The notes under the pieces are model-generated. The model saw nothing but the letters and a program-made list of their open reading frames with translations, ran no database searches and had not been told where the DNA came from. Shown piece after piece: positions 24,194-33,471 of a DNA stretch of 64,000 bases. The stretch is taken from the NCBI RefSeq assembly GCF_042492175.1, contig NZ_CP170453.1, positions 124,001 through 188,000 on the forward strand, read 5' to 3'. The DNA is from CAJXSN01 sp947492235 (GTDB lineage Bacteria; Pseudomonadota; Alphaproteobacteria; Sphingomonadales; Sphingomonadaceae). A program made the position numbers and the translations under genes. Every line of letters begins with the position of its first letter. Positions within the stretch are counted from its first letter, which is position 1.

Positions 24194-26983
24194 TTAGTAA
24201 GGCATGTCCTTTTCATCGATCTGCATCTCCGACGCTGCCGCCGGTGCTTTGCCGGTCGGCGGCCCCGCAGCCACCCGTGCCAAAGCAGCATCCAGTGTCA
24301 GCCTTATGACAGGCGTGCCCTCCGGAAAAGCGCTGAGCAGGCGGCTGGGGAAGGCGGAGGATAGCACAACAAAATGCCCCGCGTCATCGCGGCTGCGGAT
24401 CAGGCGGCCGAATGCCTGCGCCAGCCGCGCGCGGATGATGCGATCATCGTAGTTTTTCGCGCCGCCCGGCTCGTCCGCCGCCGCCAGGCGCCGCGCGCGG
24501 TGCAATATGGTGGGGCGCGGCCATGGGACCGCCTCCATCACCACGCATCGCAAGCTTTCGCCCGGCACATCCACACCGTCACGCAAGGCGTCGGTGCCCA
24601 GCAGGCTGGCTGCGCGATCATCGCGGAAAATGTCGGTCAGCGTGCCGGTGTCGATCGGATCGACATGCTGGGCGTAAAGCGGGAGGCCGGCACGCGCCAG
24701 ACGGTCCGCAATTCGCGAGTGCACCGCGCGCAGGCGTTTGATGGCGGTGAACAGCCCCAGCGTGCCGCCGCCCGCCGCCTCGATCAGCCGTGCATAGGCC
24801 CCAGCCAATGCCGGCAGATCGCCGCGCTTCAGATCGTTCACGATCAGCACTTCGGCGCGGCCTGCATAGTCGAACGGGCTGGCCGCGTTGGCGGTTTTGG
24901 GCGCGAGGTCGATATGCGGTGCGCCGCTGCGCGCGATGGCGTGGGGCCAATCCTCGATCCGCCCTCCATCGCCGGTCGCCGCGCGGTCGGTCAGCGTGGC
25001 GCTGGTCAGCATCACTCCGTGGGCCTGCTCCAGCACGACCTTGGCAAAGGGTTTCATCGGGTCGAGCCAGCGGCGGTGGATGCCGATGTCGAATTCGCGC
25101 GTGTCGTTGCGATCCACCGCGAACCAGTCGACAAAGTCCGGGTCTGCCGGGCCGCCCATGCGCGCCAGCAGGCTTTCCCACGCGGCCACCAGATCGACCC
25201 GCCACCCCAGCGAATGACGCGCGCCCTCGATCCGCGCACGGCCCTGCCCGTCCAGCCAATCGGGCGCATCCTCCAGCACCGCTTCCAGCCGTGCGCCCAG
25301 CGCCATCAGCGGTTTGCGAATCGCGGCCAGGGTAACGCCCGCTTCCTGCGCGGCCTCCACCAGCGGGCCGTCCAGCTGGGCGATCTCGGTCTCTATCCCG
25401 TAGCCGGCATCCTGCGCGCCGCTCTCGTCGCGCGCATAGGTGAAGCTGCGCACCTGCCCCAGCAAAGCCTCGACAGGGCCGGAAGGCGCGCCCTCTATCA
25501 GCCGCTGGTTCCACCCGTCCGAGGGCAGAGCCGCCGCCGCCTCGATGGCCGCCTCCACCGCTTCGCCGCCTGCATCATCGTAGCTCGCGACATCGGCGAG
25601 CCGCGCGGCAAGCCCGCGCCTGCGCCCACGTGCATTGCGCTCCGGCCCGATGATCCAGCGCCTGAGCTCGATCGCCTCCTGCCCCGTCAGTGCCGCAGCA
25701 AAGGTGCTGTCGGCGGCATCGAACACATGATGCCCTTCGTCGAACACCACCCGCGTGGGCGCCTGCCCCTGATGACGACCACGGGCAGCGTTGATCATCA
25801 CCAGCGCGTGGTTGGCGATCACCAGATCGGCCTGCGCAGAGGCCCGCGCGCTGCGCTCGATGAAGCATTTGCGGTAATGCGGGCAGCCTGCGTAGATGCA
25901 CTCGCCCCGCTGGTCGGTCAGCGCGGTGATCCCGCGCTTGCGAAACAAAGTCCCCAGCCAGCCGGGCAGATCGCCGCCGATCATATCGCCATCCGCGCTG
26001 AACGCGGCCCAGCGCGCAACCAGCTGGGCCAGAATCGCGGGCCGGCCGGTAAAGCCGCCTTGCAGCGCGTCTTCCAGATTGAGCAGGCAGAGATAATTCT
26101 CCCGCCCCTTGCGCACCACCACGGGCCGCGACCCGTCTCTGCGCCGGTCGGGCCAGGCGCGACGCGATTCGCTGCGCAATTGGCGCTGCAGGTTCTTAGT
26201 ATAGGTGCTGACCCACACCGTGCCGCCGCTTTCCTGCGCCCAATGGGCCGCGGGCGCGAGATAGCCCAGCGTCTTGCCGATGCCTGTGCCTGCCTGAGCG
26301 AGGAGTACATGGGGCCGTGCATCGCGCTCCCTCGGCGCAAACACCTGCGCGGCGGATTGCGCATAGGCGCGCTGCCCCTCGCGCCGCTCTGCCCCCTCAC
26401 CCGTCAGCCGCGCCAGACTGGCGGCGACCGCCTCTTCCTCCATCGCGACTTGCTTGGGCTGCGGCCGTTCGGGCGCATCCTCCCATTCGGGCAAGCGCGA
26501 GAATAGCCACTTCTCCGCCTGCGCGGGCCGCGCGATATGCGGGGCGACAACCTGCGCCCACGGCCAGCGCAATTTGGCGAGCGATTGCAGAATGCTCCAC
26601 GCGCCCTCGCGCTCTGCCCAATCGGGCTGCTCGCAGCCCTGCAACAGGCGGGTGGCGGCTCTTTGCAGAAATTCAGCGACGGCGTCGTCACCTGTGGGGG
26701 GCTCCATATCCAGCGCCTGCGCGAGCCCCTTTGCCGTGGGCACGCAAAACCGCGCCGGATGGATGAAGGCGTACAATTCCAACAGGTCCAGCCCGTTCAG
26801 ATCCGGATAGCCCAGCCGCGATGCCACCAACGGAGCGTTGATCATCAGGACGGGCGTATCCGCAGCGCGGTTGATCGCCTCTCCCTTCGATACGCCGCGC
26901 GTTTCGCCATTGGCTTCACGCAGCCAGATGCCCGCATGGCTGGCGTGGAGCGCGGGAAGAGGGATGGCGGCGGTCGCAGACAT
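24194..26983 (-). CDS. DinG/Rad3-type ATP-dependent DNA helicase
   Basis: 929 residues. The XPD/DinG signatures are clear. Walker A is QAGTGIGKTLGYL. A four-cysteine iron-sulfur segment includes CIYAGCPHYRKC. The DEAH box is FDEGHHVFDAADS. A C-terminal motif VI-like stretch reads AQAFGRLIRSRDD. It should unwind DNA 5'-3', probably in repair or at R-loops. The N-terminal ~200 residues are a lineage-specific extension typical of alphaproteobacterial DinG-like helicases. ATG 26983 chosen; a longer start would add a basic, unconserved segment. Confidence 0.9.
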   Translation of the reverse strand: MSATAAIPLPALHASHAGIWLREANGETRGVSKGEAINRAADTPVLMINAPLVASRLGYPDLNGLDLLELYAFIHPARFCVPTAKGLAQALDMEPPTGDDAVAEFLQRAATRLLQGCEQPDWAEREGAWSILQSLAKLRWPWAQVVAPHIARPAQAEKWLFSRLPEWEDAPERPQPKQVAMEEEAVAASLARLTGEGAERREGQRAYAQSAAQVFAPRERDARPHVLLAQAGTGIGKTLGYLAPAAHWAQESGGTVWVSTYTKNLQRQLRSESRRAWPDRRRDGSRPVVVRKGRENYLCLLNLEDALQGGFTGRPAILAQLVARWAAFSADGDMIGGDLPGWLGTLFRKRGITALTDQRGECIYAGCPHYRKCFIERSARASAQADLVIANHALVMINAARGRHQGQAPTRVVFDEGHHVFDAADSTFAAALTGQEAIELRRWIIGPERNARGRRRGLAARLADVASYDDAGGEAVEAAIEAAAALPSDGWNQRLIEGAPSGPVEALLGQVRSFTYARDESGAQDAGYGIETEIAQLDGPLVEAAQEAGVTLAAIRKPLMALGARLEAVLEDAPDWLDGQGRARIEGARHSLGWRVDLVAAWESLLARMGGPADPDFVDWFAVDRNDTREFDIGIHRRWLDPMKPFAKVVLEQAHGVMLTSATLTDRAATGDGGRIEDWPHAIARSGAPHIDLAPKTANAASPFDYAGRAEVLIVNDLKRGDLPALAGAYARLIEAAGGGTLGLFTAIKRLRAVHSRIADRLARAGLPLYAQHVDPIDTGTLTDIFRDDRAASLLGTDALRDGVDVPGESLRCVVMEAVPWPRPTILHRARRLAAADEPGGAKNYDDRIIRARLAQAFGRLIRSRDDAGHFVVLSSAFPSRLLSAFPEGTPVIRLTLDAALARVAAGPPTGKAPAAASEMQIDEKDMPY

Positions 26984-27094
26984 TGCGCCCTTTCGATGCG
27001 ATGGACGCATGGCAAAGTAAACACAGTGCGGGCGGGTTTGCCCCCCAATACCCTGTGCGCCGCAGGCTCGCCATCAGCGCTGGTATCGGCCGGA

Positions 27095-27136
27095 CAAAGA
27101 AAAGGCGCGCTGCCCACCACCAGGGAACAGCGCGCC
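27095..27136 (-). terminator. Rho-independent terminator of the Ala/Pro-rich protein gene
   Basis: GGCGCGCTG (27104-27112) pairs with CAGCGCGCC (27128-27136). On the minus strand the stem is followed by TTTTCTTTG. It lies 44 bases after the 27180 stop. Confidence 0.85.
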
Positions 27137-27179
27137 TCTATGTTGACCGCCCCGGGCAAAGCGCCCGGGTCGTTAGCGA

Positions 27180-27515
27180 TCAGAGCGAAATCGGATCGTC
27201 GTCATCACCGCCATCGAGGATGAAGATACCGCCAATGATGGCAGCAAGACCCAGAAGTGCGGGGAGCAACCAGTTGGTTCCGGTCGATGCAGCAACCGGT
27301 GCGGGGGCCGGTGCAGGCGCGGGAGCCGGTGTCGCAGCAGGCGGCGTCGGAGCCGGCGGAGCGGCGTTACCAACCGGCAGGACACACCCTTGCAGGCCGC
27401 CCTGACAAACAACGGCAGCTTTCGTGCCGGCCGACGCGAAAGCGGGTGCAGAGCTGCTGCCGATCAGCGCCGCAGCGGTAAATGCTGCAACCGTGAGTTT
27501 TGAAATGGACGTCAT
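27180..27515 (-). CDS. exported Ala/Pro-rich single-span protein, unknown
   Basis: 111 residues: signal peptide (MTSISKLTVAAFTAAALIGSSSAPAFAS), a short mature segment with two cysteines (VVCQGGLQGCVLP), a PAPAPAPAP linker, one membrane helix (about 82-100, NWLLPALLGLAAIIGGIFIL) and an acidic end DGGDDDDPISL. The helix near the C-terminus with a short acidic tail suggests membrane retention facing the periplasm. No family recognised. It has its own terminator and a repeat-rich upstream region. Confidence 0.6.
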   Translation of the reverse strand: MTSISKLTVAAFTAAALIGSSSAPAFASAGTKAAVVCQGGLQGCVLPVGNAAPPAPTPPAATPAPAPAPAPAPVAASTGTNWLLPALLGLAAIIGGIFILDGGDDDDPISL

Positions 27516-27882
27516 AAGTTTTAAATCCTTTAGGCGATTAAGGCAGATGGTGTTTTTTCAAACCCGGATGCGATCCCAGGTCAGACGAGCATCTCTACCC
27601 AATGTTCTGGCCCCACCAACAACGATGATGTTAAGCACAAAAAGCGTGGAATCCTAATGATTCCGCGTGAAAAAATCGTGAAACTGCTAGTGCATTTTTC
27701 ACGCTATGGCACCAACCCCGCAGTATTGCGTGGTTTTTGCGTGAAATTGTGCGATTTCAACGATGTAATACCTTGTAACGGACTGGCACTGCGGCGTTCC
27801 ATGGGTTAATGCACTATCAAGCGCGAGGGTCTACTTTGCCCTCGCACGAGATGAGAGACTGATTCACACCGGAGGAATATCC
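27516..27882. promoter_or_regulatory. AT-rich divergent control region with GCGTGAAA-type repeats
   Basis: This 367-base stretch lies between two divergent exported-protein genes. It contains GCGTGGAATC (27644), GCGTGAAAAA (27665), TCGTGAAACT, TTTTTCACGC (27695, inverse of the second) and GCGTGAAATT (27739). GCGTGAAAAA/TTTTTCACGC are perfect 10-bp arms spaced by 20. GGAATC-CTAAT-GATTCC (27648-27664) is a further palindrome. GCGAGGG/CCCTCGC (27823-27845) is a leader hairpin 38 bases before the plus-strand start, followed by a strong GGAGG site. Confidence 0.55.
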
Positions 27883-28281
27883 ATGAAGACAGCAATTTTT
27901 ACCGCCGCCGCAATCGGCATCGCAGCGATGGGCGCCACGGGCGCTGCCGCACAGGGCATGCCCATGGGTGAAGAACTCTATGGCCAGACTGTTCAGGTCC
28001 GCTCGGCCGACGGCACAGTCAACACGATCCGTTTCATGTCCGATGGCAATGCCGTCATTTCGGGACCGAATGTTTCTCCGGTCAACGCCAAATGGGGCGT
28101 CTCCGGCAACCAGCTGTGCCTGCAGGCCGGCGGTGCCAGCGAGTGCTGGAACTATTCGCAGCGCTTCCAGGCCAATCGCCCCGTTTCGCTTGCCAGTTCG
28201 TGCAACACCACCGCTCAGTGGACCGCATTGGGCGTTGCGCCGACTCAGGTAGCCGAGCCGGTTCTGCGCGAGCGCGGATAA
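27883..28281 (+). CDS. exported protein of unknown function
   Basis: 132 residues with a signal peptide (MKTAIFTAAAIGIAAMGATGAAAQ). The mature part is beta-rich (ELYGQTVQVRSADGTVNTIRFMSDGNAVISGPNVSPVNAKWGVSGNQLCLQAGGASECWNY), with cysteine pairs that may form disulfides in the periplasm. Strong Shine-Dalgarno GGAGGA. I do not recognise a named family. Confidence 0.65.
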   Translation: MKTAIFTAAAIGIAAMGATGAAAQGMPMGEELYGQTVQVRSADGTVNTIRFMSDGNAVISGPNVSPVNAKWGVSGNQLCLQAGGASECWNYSQRFQANRPVSLASSCNTTAQWTALGVAPTQVAEPVLRERG

Positions 28282-28308
28282 GGTAAAGACAAAGTCAGCC
28301 TAAGCTTT

Positions 28309-28369
28309 CAGAAAAGGGCAATCTGCGGATTGATATAACAGCATTATGTCACGCAGATTGCCCTTTCTG
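28309..28369 (+). promoter_or_regulatory. 15-bp perfect inverted repeat enclosing a start codon
   Basis: AAAGGGCAATCTGCG (28313-28327) and CGCAGATTGCCCTTT (28352-28366) are exact complements. CAG/CTG extends the stem past one bulged base. The 24-nt loop holds the ATG (28346) and the weak ribosome site of the L,D-transpeptidase gene. It may be the terminator of the upstream gene, a translational switch, or both. Confidence 0.75.
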
Positions 28370-29551
28370 TCGCTTGCCGCTTCACTCGCGGCCTCTTTAG
28401 CGGTTTCGGCCTCGGCCCAGCCCGTGTCACCGCTGGGCGCGTCCGTAGTGGACATGCACTACGCAGATGCCGAGCTGGTCGTCCCGCCGACCGAAGAATT
28501 TCTCAAGATCTTTCCCAGCGCGACGCGGCTGCCGGACAATGTCCTGACAGTCGAAATGGAAGCCGCCGCGGCGCGCTTCGAATCGGAATGGGGCGGACTG
28601 CCGCAGATCGCTTTGAGCGAAGGATCACGCTTGAATGTCGGCGCATCGGGCCCCCGCGTCGCCAATCTGCGTGTCCGCTTGGGCCTGGCTCCGGGATCGC
28701 AATTCGATGCCGAACTGGGTTCGCGGATTGCAGCCTACCGCGCGGCGCATGATCTGGCGGGTGGCACCCATGCCGATAACCGGCTGATCGCCTCGCTCAA
28801 TCGCGGGCACAATTATTACCGCTCGCTGATCGATCTGAACCTGAAGCGGTTCAAGCGCTTACCGAGCGATCTTGGCGAACGCTATGCGCTGGTGGATCTG
28901 ACCACGCAGACCCTGAAAATGGTCGAGAACGGCCAGACCGTCGATTCGATGAAAGTCGTGATCGGCAAGCCGAGCACCCAGACGCCGGTGATGGCAGGCA
29001 TACTGCGCTATTCGGTCCTCAATCCTTATTGGAATGTGCCATTCGATCTGGCGCAGAGCAGCGTTGCGCGCAAATATCTCGCGCAGGGGCGGCCCTATCT
29101 CAAACGCACCGGCTTTCAGGTGCTGGACGATTCCGGCGCGGTGATGGACCCGGCATCGGTGGACTGGCGCGGGGCGGCTGCCGGACAGACCCAGATAACC
29201 GTGCGCCAGCTGCCCGGCCCGGGCAACGGAATGGGCGCGATCAAATTCATGTTCCCTAATGCGCTGGGCATTTATCTCCACGACACGCCCTCGCGCGCGC
29301 TGTTCGACAAGCAGCAGCGGATGTTCAGCGCGGGCTGCATCCGGGTGGAAGACCACGCACGGCTTTCGACATGGCTTTATGGAGAGCGGCCAAGGGCGAT
29401 AGGCAGCGCGCCCGAACAGCGGGTGGATATTCCCGATCCTGTGCCGGTCTATGTCGCCTATTTCACCGCCGTACCGACCGCCGATGGTTTTGACTTCCGC
29501 GAGGACATCTACAGCCGTGACGCTCCGCGTCTGGCGATGATGGGTAATTGA
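28346..29551 (+). CDS. L,D-transpeptidase (YkuD domain)
   Basis: 401 residues with a signal peptide (to about residue 24, VSASAQ). A helical N-terminal part with a peptidoglycan-binding-like stretch (about 90-140: RLNVGASGPRVANLRVRLGL) precedes the YkuD domain. HDTPSRALFDKQQRMFSAGCIRVED carries the catalytic His and the S-x-G-C-I-R-V cysteine. This is the YcbB/LdtD-like layout. It makes 3-3 peptidoglycan cross-links or attaches proteins to peptidoglycan. Its start codon sits in the loop of a long hairpin. Confidence 0.92.
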   Translation: MSRRLPFLSLAASLAASLAVSASAQPVSPLGASVVDMHYADAELVVPPTEEFLKIFPSATRLPDNVLTVEMEAAAARFESEWGGLPQIALSEGSRLNVGASGPRVANLRVRLGLAPGSQFDAELGSRIAAYRAAHDLAGGTHADNRLIASLNRGHNYYRSLIDLNLKRFKRLPSDLGERYALVDLTTQTLKMVENGQTVDSMKVVIGKPSTQTPVMAGILRYSVLNPYWNVPFDLAQSSVARKYLAQGRPYLKRTGFQVLDDSGAVMDPASVDWRGAAAGQTQITVRQLPGPGNGMGAIKFMFPNALGIYLHDTPSRALFDKQQRMFSAGCIRVEDHARLSTWLYGERPRAIGSAPEQRVDIPDPVPVYVAYFTAVPTADGFDFREDIYSRDAPRLAMMGN

Positions 29552-29584
29552 GCCCGCGCGCTTTCCTGCGCTCTTGCCTTCGCG

Positions 29585-30511
29585 CTAACCGGCTCCGGCG
29601 TTTCCGACCACGAAACAGGCTGCGGCCACCAGGGCTCCGGTCAACCGATTGCTGCGGAAACGCGCCAGCGGATTGCTGCCGTCTTCGGTATCCAGCGTGG
29701 TGACCTGCCAGCCCAGATGCAGCGCGGCGGGCAGCAGAGCCAGCAGCGCCAGCCAGTCCGCGCGGTAGAGCCAGAACGCTAATCCCCACAGCGCCAGCGC
29801 GCCTGCGTAAAACAGCGCCACGCCGCCCTTCACCCGCGACCCCATCCGCAAAGCGCTCGACCGGATACCGACCAGCGCGTCATCCTCCCGGTCCTGCAGC
29901 GCATAGATCGTATCGAAACCGATCACCCATAGCGCCGCGCCGCCATACATGGCGGCCAGCGCATCCCAATTGTCGGACCGCAATTGCGTCCAGCCGACCA
30001 ACAGGCCCCAGGTGAACACCATGCCCAGCCACGCCTGCGGCCACCATGTGATGCGCTTCATGAAGGGATAGGCCGCCACCAGCGCAAGGCTCGCCAGCGA
30101 CACCAGCTGCGCCTCCCAGCGCAATTGCAGCAGCACCACGAGACCGATGAGGCACAGCGCCAGCAGCCAGGCGCACGCGGTCTTGCGGCTGATCCGCCCG
30201 CTCGCCACCGGACGACTGGCGGTGCGCGCCACAGAGGCGTCCAGCTTCGCATCGACGATATCGTTATAAACGCAGCCCGCCCCGCGCATGGCGATGCTGC
30301 CCAGCAGCAACCAGCCGAGCAGCGCGAATTGCCAGCCCGCGCCCGCCAGCCATACGCCCCAGACGCACGGCCAGAACAGCAGCCACCAGCCGATCGGCCG
30401 GTCAAACCGCGCCAGCTGCGCCAAATCGCGCGGGAACTGCGGGAGGCGCTCGATAAGCCCGCGATGCTGCGTATCGGGGACGATGGCTTCGGCAAGGGGT
30501 GTGTCGCTCAT
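29585..30511 (-). CDS. ubiA: 4-hydroxybenzoate polyprenyltransferase
   Basis: 308 residues from the ATG at 30511. The two Asp-rich prenyltransferase motifs are present, YNDIVDAKLDASVA and YALQDREDDALVGI, with eight to nine hydrophobic helices. It attaches a polyprenyl tail to 4-hydroxybenzoate in ubiquinone synthesis at the inner membrane. Its start overlaps the stop of the small membrane-protein gene by four bases. Confidence 0.94.
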   Translation of the reverse strand: MSDTPLAEAIVPDTQHRGLIERLPQFPRDLAQLARFDRPIGWWLLFWPCVWGVWLAGAGWQFALLGWLLLGSIAMRGAGCVYNDIVDAKLDASVARTASRPVASGRISRKTACAWLLALCLIGLVVLLQLRWEAQLVSLASLALVAAYPFMKRITWWPQAWLGMVFTWGLLVGWTQLRSDNWDALAAMYGGAALWVIGFDTIYALQDREDDALVGIRSSALRMGSRVKGGVALFYAGALALWGLAFWLYRADWLALLALLPAALHLGWQVTTLDTEDGSNPLARFRSNRLTGALVAAACFVVGNAGAG

Positions 30512-30894
30512 GCCGCGCCCTCGCCCCGTGTCGCCGCCCGCCATCCGATCAGCGCGAGCACCAGCATGGTCACATTGCCTGCAAAATCGAGCAACCCGAT
30601 GGAGGTTAGCACCGGCACCTCGTAATGGAAATACCAGTTGAACACGAAGAACGGCAGCAACAGCACAGCAAACACCGCAAAGGCGCGCGCGGTCCATTCG
30701 AGCACCAGCGCCATCACCCCGAACAGCACCGCCTGCGCGCCGAAACAGGCCATCGTGAAGACCGTGAGATACCCGGCATCCTGATATTCCGGCGTAACCG
30801 CAAGCTCGATCACACTGGCAGGCGCCAACAGCGCCCATCCGCCAAGGATCAGGAACACCGCCGCGATCCCGTATTGTGCCAATCTTGCGCTCAT
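30508..30894 (-). CDS. small membrane protein upstream of ubiA
   Basis: 128 residues from ATG 30894 with four hydrophobic helices (MSARLAQYGIAAVFLILGGWAL...). The layout resembles small DUF4345-type proteins, but I cannot assign it firmly. The ATGA overlap with ubiA shows the two are translated together. Confidence 0.65.
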   Translation of the reverse strand: MSARLAQYGIAAVFLILGGWALLAPASVIELAVTPEYQDAGYLTVFTMACFGAQAVLFGVMALVLEWTARAFAVFAVLLLPFFVFNWYFHYEVPVLTSIGLLDFAGNVTMLVLALIGWRAATRGEGAA

Positions 30895-30933
30895 GGCTTG
30901 CTCCCTAGCGCCGCCCGCGCCTAGTGCAAAGCC

Positions 30934-31683
30934 ATGCCTGCGACACCCTCTTGGCCCCCGCGCTCCGCACCGCGCCTGTTTGTTGAGGCGCCTGTTGCAG
31001 CCGGCGAGCTGGTCGTCATCGAAGGCAATCCCGCGCATTATCTCACCCGCGTCATGCGCGTGCGCGAAGGGGACGCAGTGATCGTGTGCGACGATGTGAC
31101 GGGTGAATGGGCCTGCCGTGTTGTCTCCGCCGACAAGCGCAGCGTGACGCTGGAGCCCGTGGAGAAGCTACGCCCCCGCGAGAGCGTGCCCGATATCTGG
31201 CTGTGCCCAGCCCTGCTGAAGAAAGACCGCTTCGACATAGTGCTGGAAAAGGCCACCGAGCTGGGTGTTGCCGCCATCCACCCGGTGCTTGCCCGCCGCT
31301 GCGTGGCTGACAAGCTCAATCTCGACCGCGCACGAACCGTCACCACCGAAGCGGCCGAACAATGCGCCCGCACCGCCCTGCCGGAAATCGCCGCGCCCCG
31401 TTCGCTCTCCGCGATGCTGACCAAGTGGCCGGAGGACCGCGCGCTCTTCTTCGCCGATGAACAGGGGGGCGAGCATGCTTTGCGCGCCTTCGCCTCGCAC
31501 GCCGGCCCCGCCGCCATTCTGATCGGCCCCGAAGGCGGCTGGGACGATGCCGAGCGCGACGCGATCCGCGCGCATCCCGCTGCCCGGCCCGTTACGCTCG
31601 GCCCCCGCATCCTGCGCGGCGAGACCGCTGCACTCTGCGCACTGGCCACATGGATGTCCGTCTCCGGCGACTGGCAGCAGTGA
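30934..31683 (+). CDS. rsmE: 16S rRNA (uracil1498-N3)-methyltransferase
   Basis: 249 residues. The N-terminal PUA-like part is followed by a SPOUT trefoil knot with LIGPEGGWDDAERD and LGPRILRGETAALCAL, both diagnostic of RsmE. It methylates U1498 of 16S rRNA with S-adenosylmethionine. It is divergent from the ubiA pair by 39 bases. Confidence 0.95.
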   Translation: MPATPSWPPRSAPRLFVEAPVAAGELVVIEGNPAHYLTRVMRVREGDAVIVCDDVTGEWACRVVSADKRSVTLEPVEKLRPRESVPDIWLCPALLKKDRFDIVLEKATELGVAAIHPVLARRCVADKLNLDRARTVTTEAAEQCARTALPEIAAPRSLSAMLTKWPEDRALFFADEQGGEHALRAFASHAGPAAILIGPEGGWDDAERDAIRAHPAARPVTLGPRILRGETAALCALATWMSVSGDWQQ

Positions 31684-31770
31684 GCCCCTACCCGATCCAC
31701 ATCCCTGCCGGTTGCATCGCGCAACGGAATTTCCTTTGCCAACCGCGCCAACTTTTCTAACGCCGGAAAT

Positions 31771-33141
31771 ATGAGCACGCGCGACGCATCCGACAAAGCC
31801 GATCCCGTCATCGAAAACCGCGACCAGCTGGTCGCCCCCATGATCGCCGGAGAGAAGGCCAAGTCCGATTGGCGCATCGGGACCGAGCATGAAAAGCTGG
31901 TCTACCGCGTCAAGGATCACGCCGCCCCGTCTTATGACGAGGAGAACGGTATCCGCGATATCTTGCTGAATATGCAGCAGTTTGGCTGGGAACCGATTAC
32001 CGAGAACGGCAAGGTCATCGCGCTCAAAGGCACCGATGGCAATATCAGCCTGGAGCCCGCGGGCCAGTTGGAACTGTCCGGCGCACCGCTCGAATCGCTG
32101 CATGAAACCTGCAACGAAACCGGCCGTCATCTGGAACAGGTGAAGAAGCTGGGCGGCGAAATGGGCGTCGGGTTTCTCGGCCTGGGCATGTGGCCGGACA
32201 AGACCCGCGAAGAGCTTCCGGTGATGCCCAAGGGACGCTACGGCATCATGATGAACCACATGCCGAAGGTCGGCAATCTGGGCCTCGACATGATGCTGCG
32301 CACCTGCACCATTCAAGTCAATCTCGACTATTCGAGCGAGGCGGACATGGTCAAAAAGTTCCGCACCGGCCTCGCGCTCCAGCCGCTCGCCACGGCATTG
32401 TTCGCCAATTCACCGTTCACCGAAGGCAAGCCGAACGGCTACCTCTCCTATCGCAGCCATATCTGGTCGGACACCGATCCGCACCGCACCGGGATGCTGC
32501 CCTTCGTGTTTGAAGACGGCTTCGGCTACGAACGCTGGGTCGATTACATGCTCGACGTGCCGATGTATTTCGTTGTTCGTGACGGCAAATATATCGACGC
32601 AGCGGGCCTCAGCTTCCGCGACTTCCTGAAGGGCGAATTGTCCGTCCTGCCCGGCGAATTGCCGACGCAGAGCGACTGGTGGGATCACCTCTCCACCGCC
32701 TTCCCCGAAGTGCGCCTGAAGAGCTTCCTCGAAATGCGCGGCGCCGATGGCGGACCATGGAGCCGCATCTGCGCTCTGCCCGCCCTGTGGGTCGGCCTGC
32801 TGTATGATCAGAGCGCGCTGGATGCCGCGTGGGATCTGGTCAAGGGCTGGACGATGGAAGAGCGCGAGGCATTGCGCAATGCCGTGCCCAAAGAGGCGCT
32901 GGGTGCGAAAATTCCCGGCGGCGGGACCTTGCAGGATCTGGCGAAGGAAGCGCTGGCAATCGCCCGCAGCGGTCTGGCCGCACGCGGACGTCTGGGCCAG
33001 AGCGGCGACAACGAAACCGGTTTCCTCTCGACGCTCGACGAGATTGTCGAAAGCGGCAAAGTCCCCGCGCAGCGCCTGCTCGATAAATATCACGGCGAAT
33101 GGAACGGCGATGTCAGCCGGGTCTACAAATACAGCTTCTGA
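31771..33141 (+). CDS. gshA: glutamate-cysteine ligase (plant/alphaproteobacterial type)
   Basis: 456 residues. WRIGTEHEKLVY, DGNISLEPAGQLELSG and MMLRTCTIQVNLDYSSE are the substrate- and metal-binding segments of the GCS2-type ligase shared by plants and alphaproteobacteria. It makes gamma-glutamylcysteine, the first and rate-limiting step to glutathione. The plant-type enzymes can be redox-regulated by disulfides, but the regulatory cysteines are not obvious here. No gshB is in the window. Confidence 0.95.
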   Translation: MSTRDASDKADPVIENRDQLVAPMIAGEKAKSDWRIGTEHEKLVYRVKDHAAPSYDEENGIRDILLNMQQFGWEPITENGKVIALKGTDGNISLEPAGQLELSGAPLESLHETCNETGRHLEQVKKLGGEMGVGFLGLGMWPDKTREELPVMPKGRYGIMMNHMPKVGNLGLDMMLRTCTIQVNLDYSSEADMVKKFRTGLALQPLATALFANSPFTEGKPNGYLSYRSHIWSDTDPHRTGMLPFVFEDGFGYERWVDYMLDVPMYFVVRDGKYIDAAGLSFRDFLKGELSVLPGELPTQSDWWDHLSTAFPEVRLKSFLEMRGADGGPWSRICALPALWVGLLYDQSALDAAWDLVKGWTMEEREALRNAVPKEALGAKIPGGGTLQDLAKEALAIARSGLAARGRLGQSGDNETGFLSTLDEIVESGKVPAQRLLDKYHGEWNGDVSRVYKYSF

Positions 33142-33159
33142 CAGAAAAGACGACCACAC

Positions 33160-33468
33160 ATGATCCAGATCAACGGCACACTCACCATGGCCCCCGGCAC
33201 CATCGCAAACTCGCCGGAGACGGTGGAGGCGATCAAGACGATGGTCGCGGCCTCACGCGCCGAGGACGGCTGCCTCGATTACACCTTTGCGCAGGACCTG
33301 TCAGACCCCGACAGCATCGTGATTTTCGAGCGCTGGCGCGACAAGGAAGCGCTGGCAGCGCACGGCAAGTCAGAGCACATGGCCGCGTTCCAGAAAGCCA
33401 TCGCCGCTACGCCGCCGGTCGGCCGCGAGCTGCGCATTTACGAAACCGATGACGGGAAGCCGATGTAG
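33160..33468 (+). CDS. antibiotic biosynthesis monooxygenase (ABM) domain protein
   Basis: 102 residues, a single dimeric ferredoxin-like ABM domain: EAIKTMVAASRAEDGCLDYTFAQDLSDPDSIVIFERWRDKEALAAHGKSEHM. YgiN-type quinol monooxygenases have this form. It lies 18 bases after gshA, so the two are probably co-transcribed. Actual substrate unknown. Confidence 0.85.
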   Translation: MIQINGTLTMAPGTIANSPETVEAIKTMVAASRAEDGCLDYTFAQDLSDPDSIVIFERWRDKEALAAHGKSEHMAAFQKAIAATPPVGRELRIYETDDGKPM

Positions 33469-33471
33469 GCT

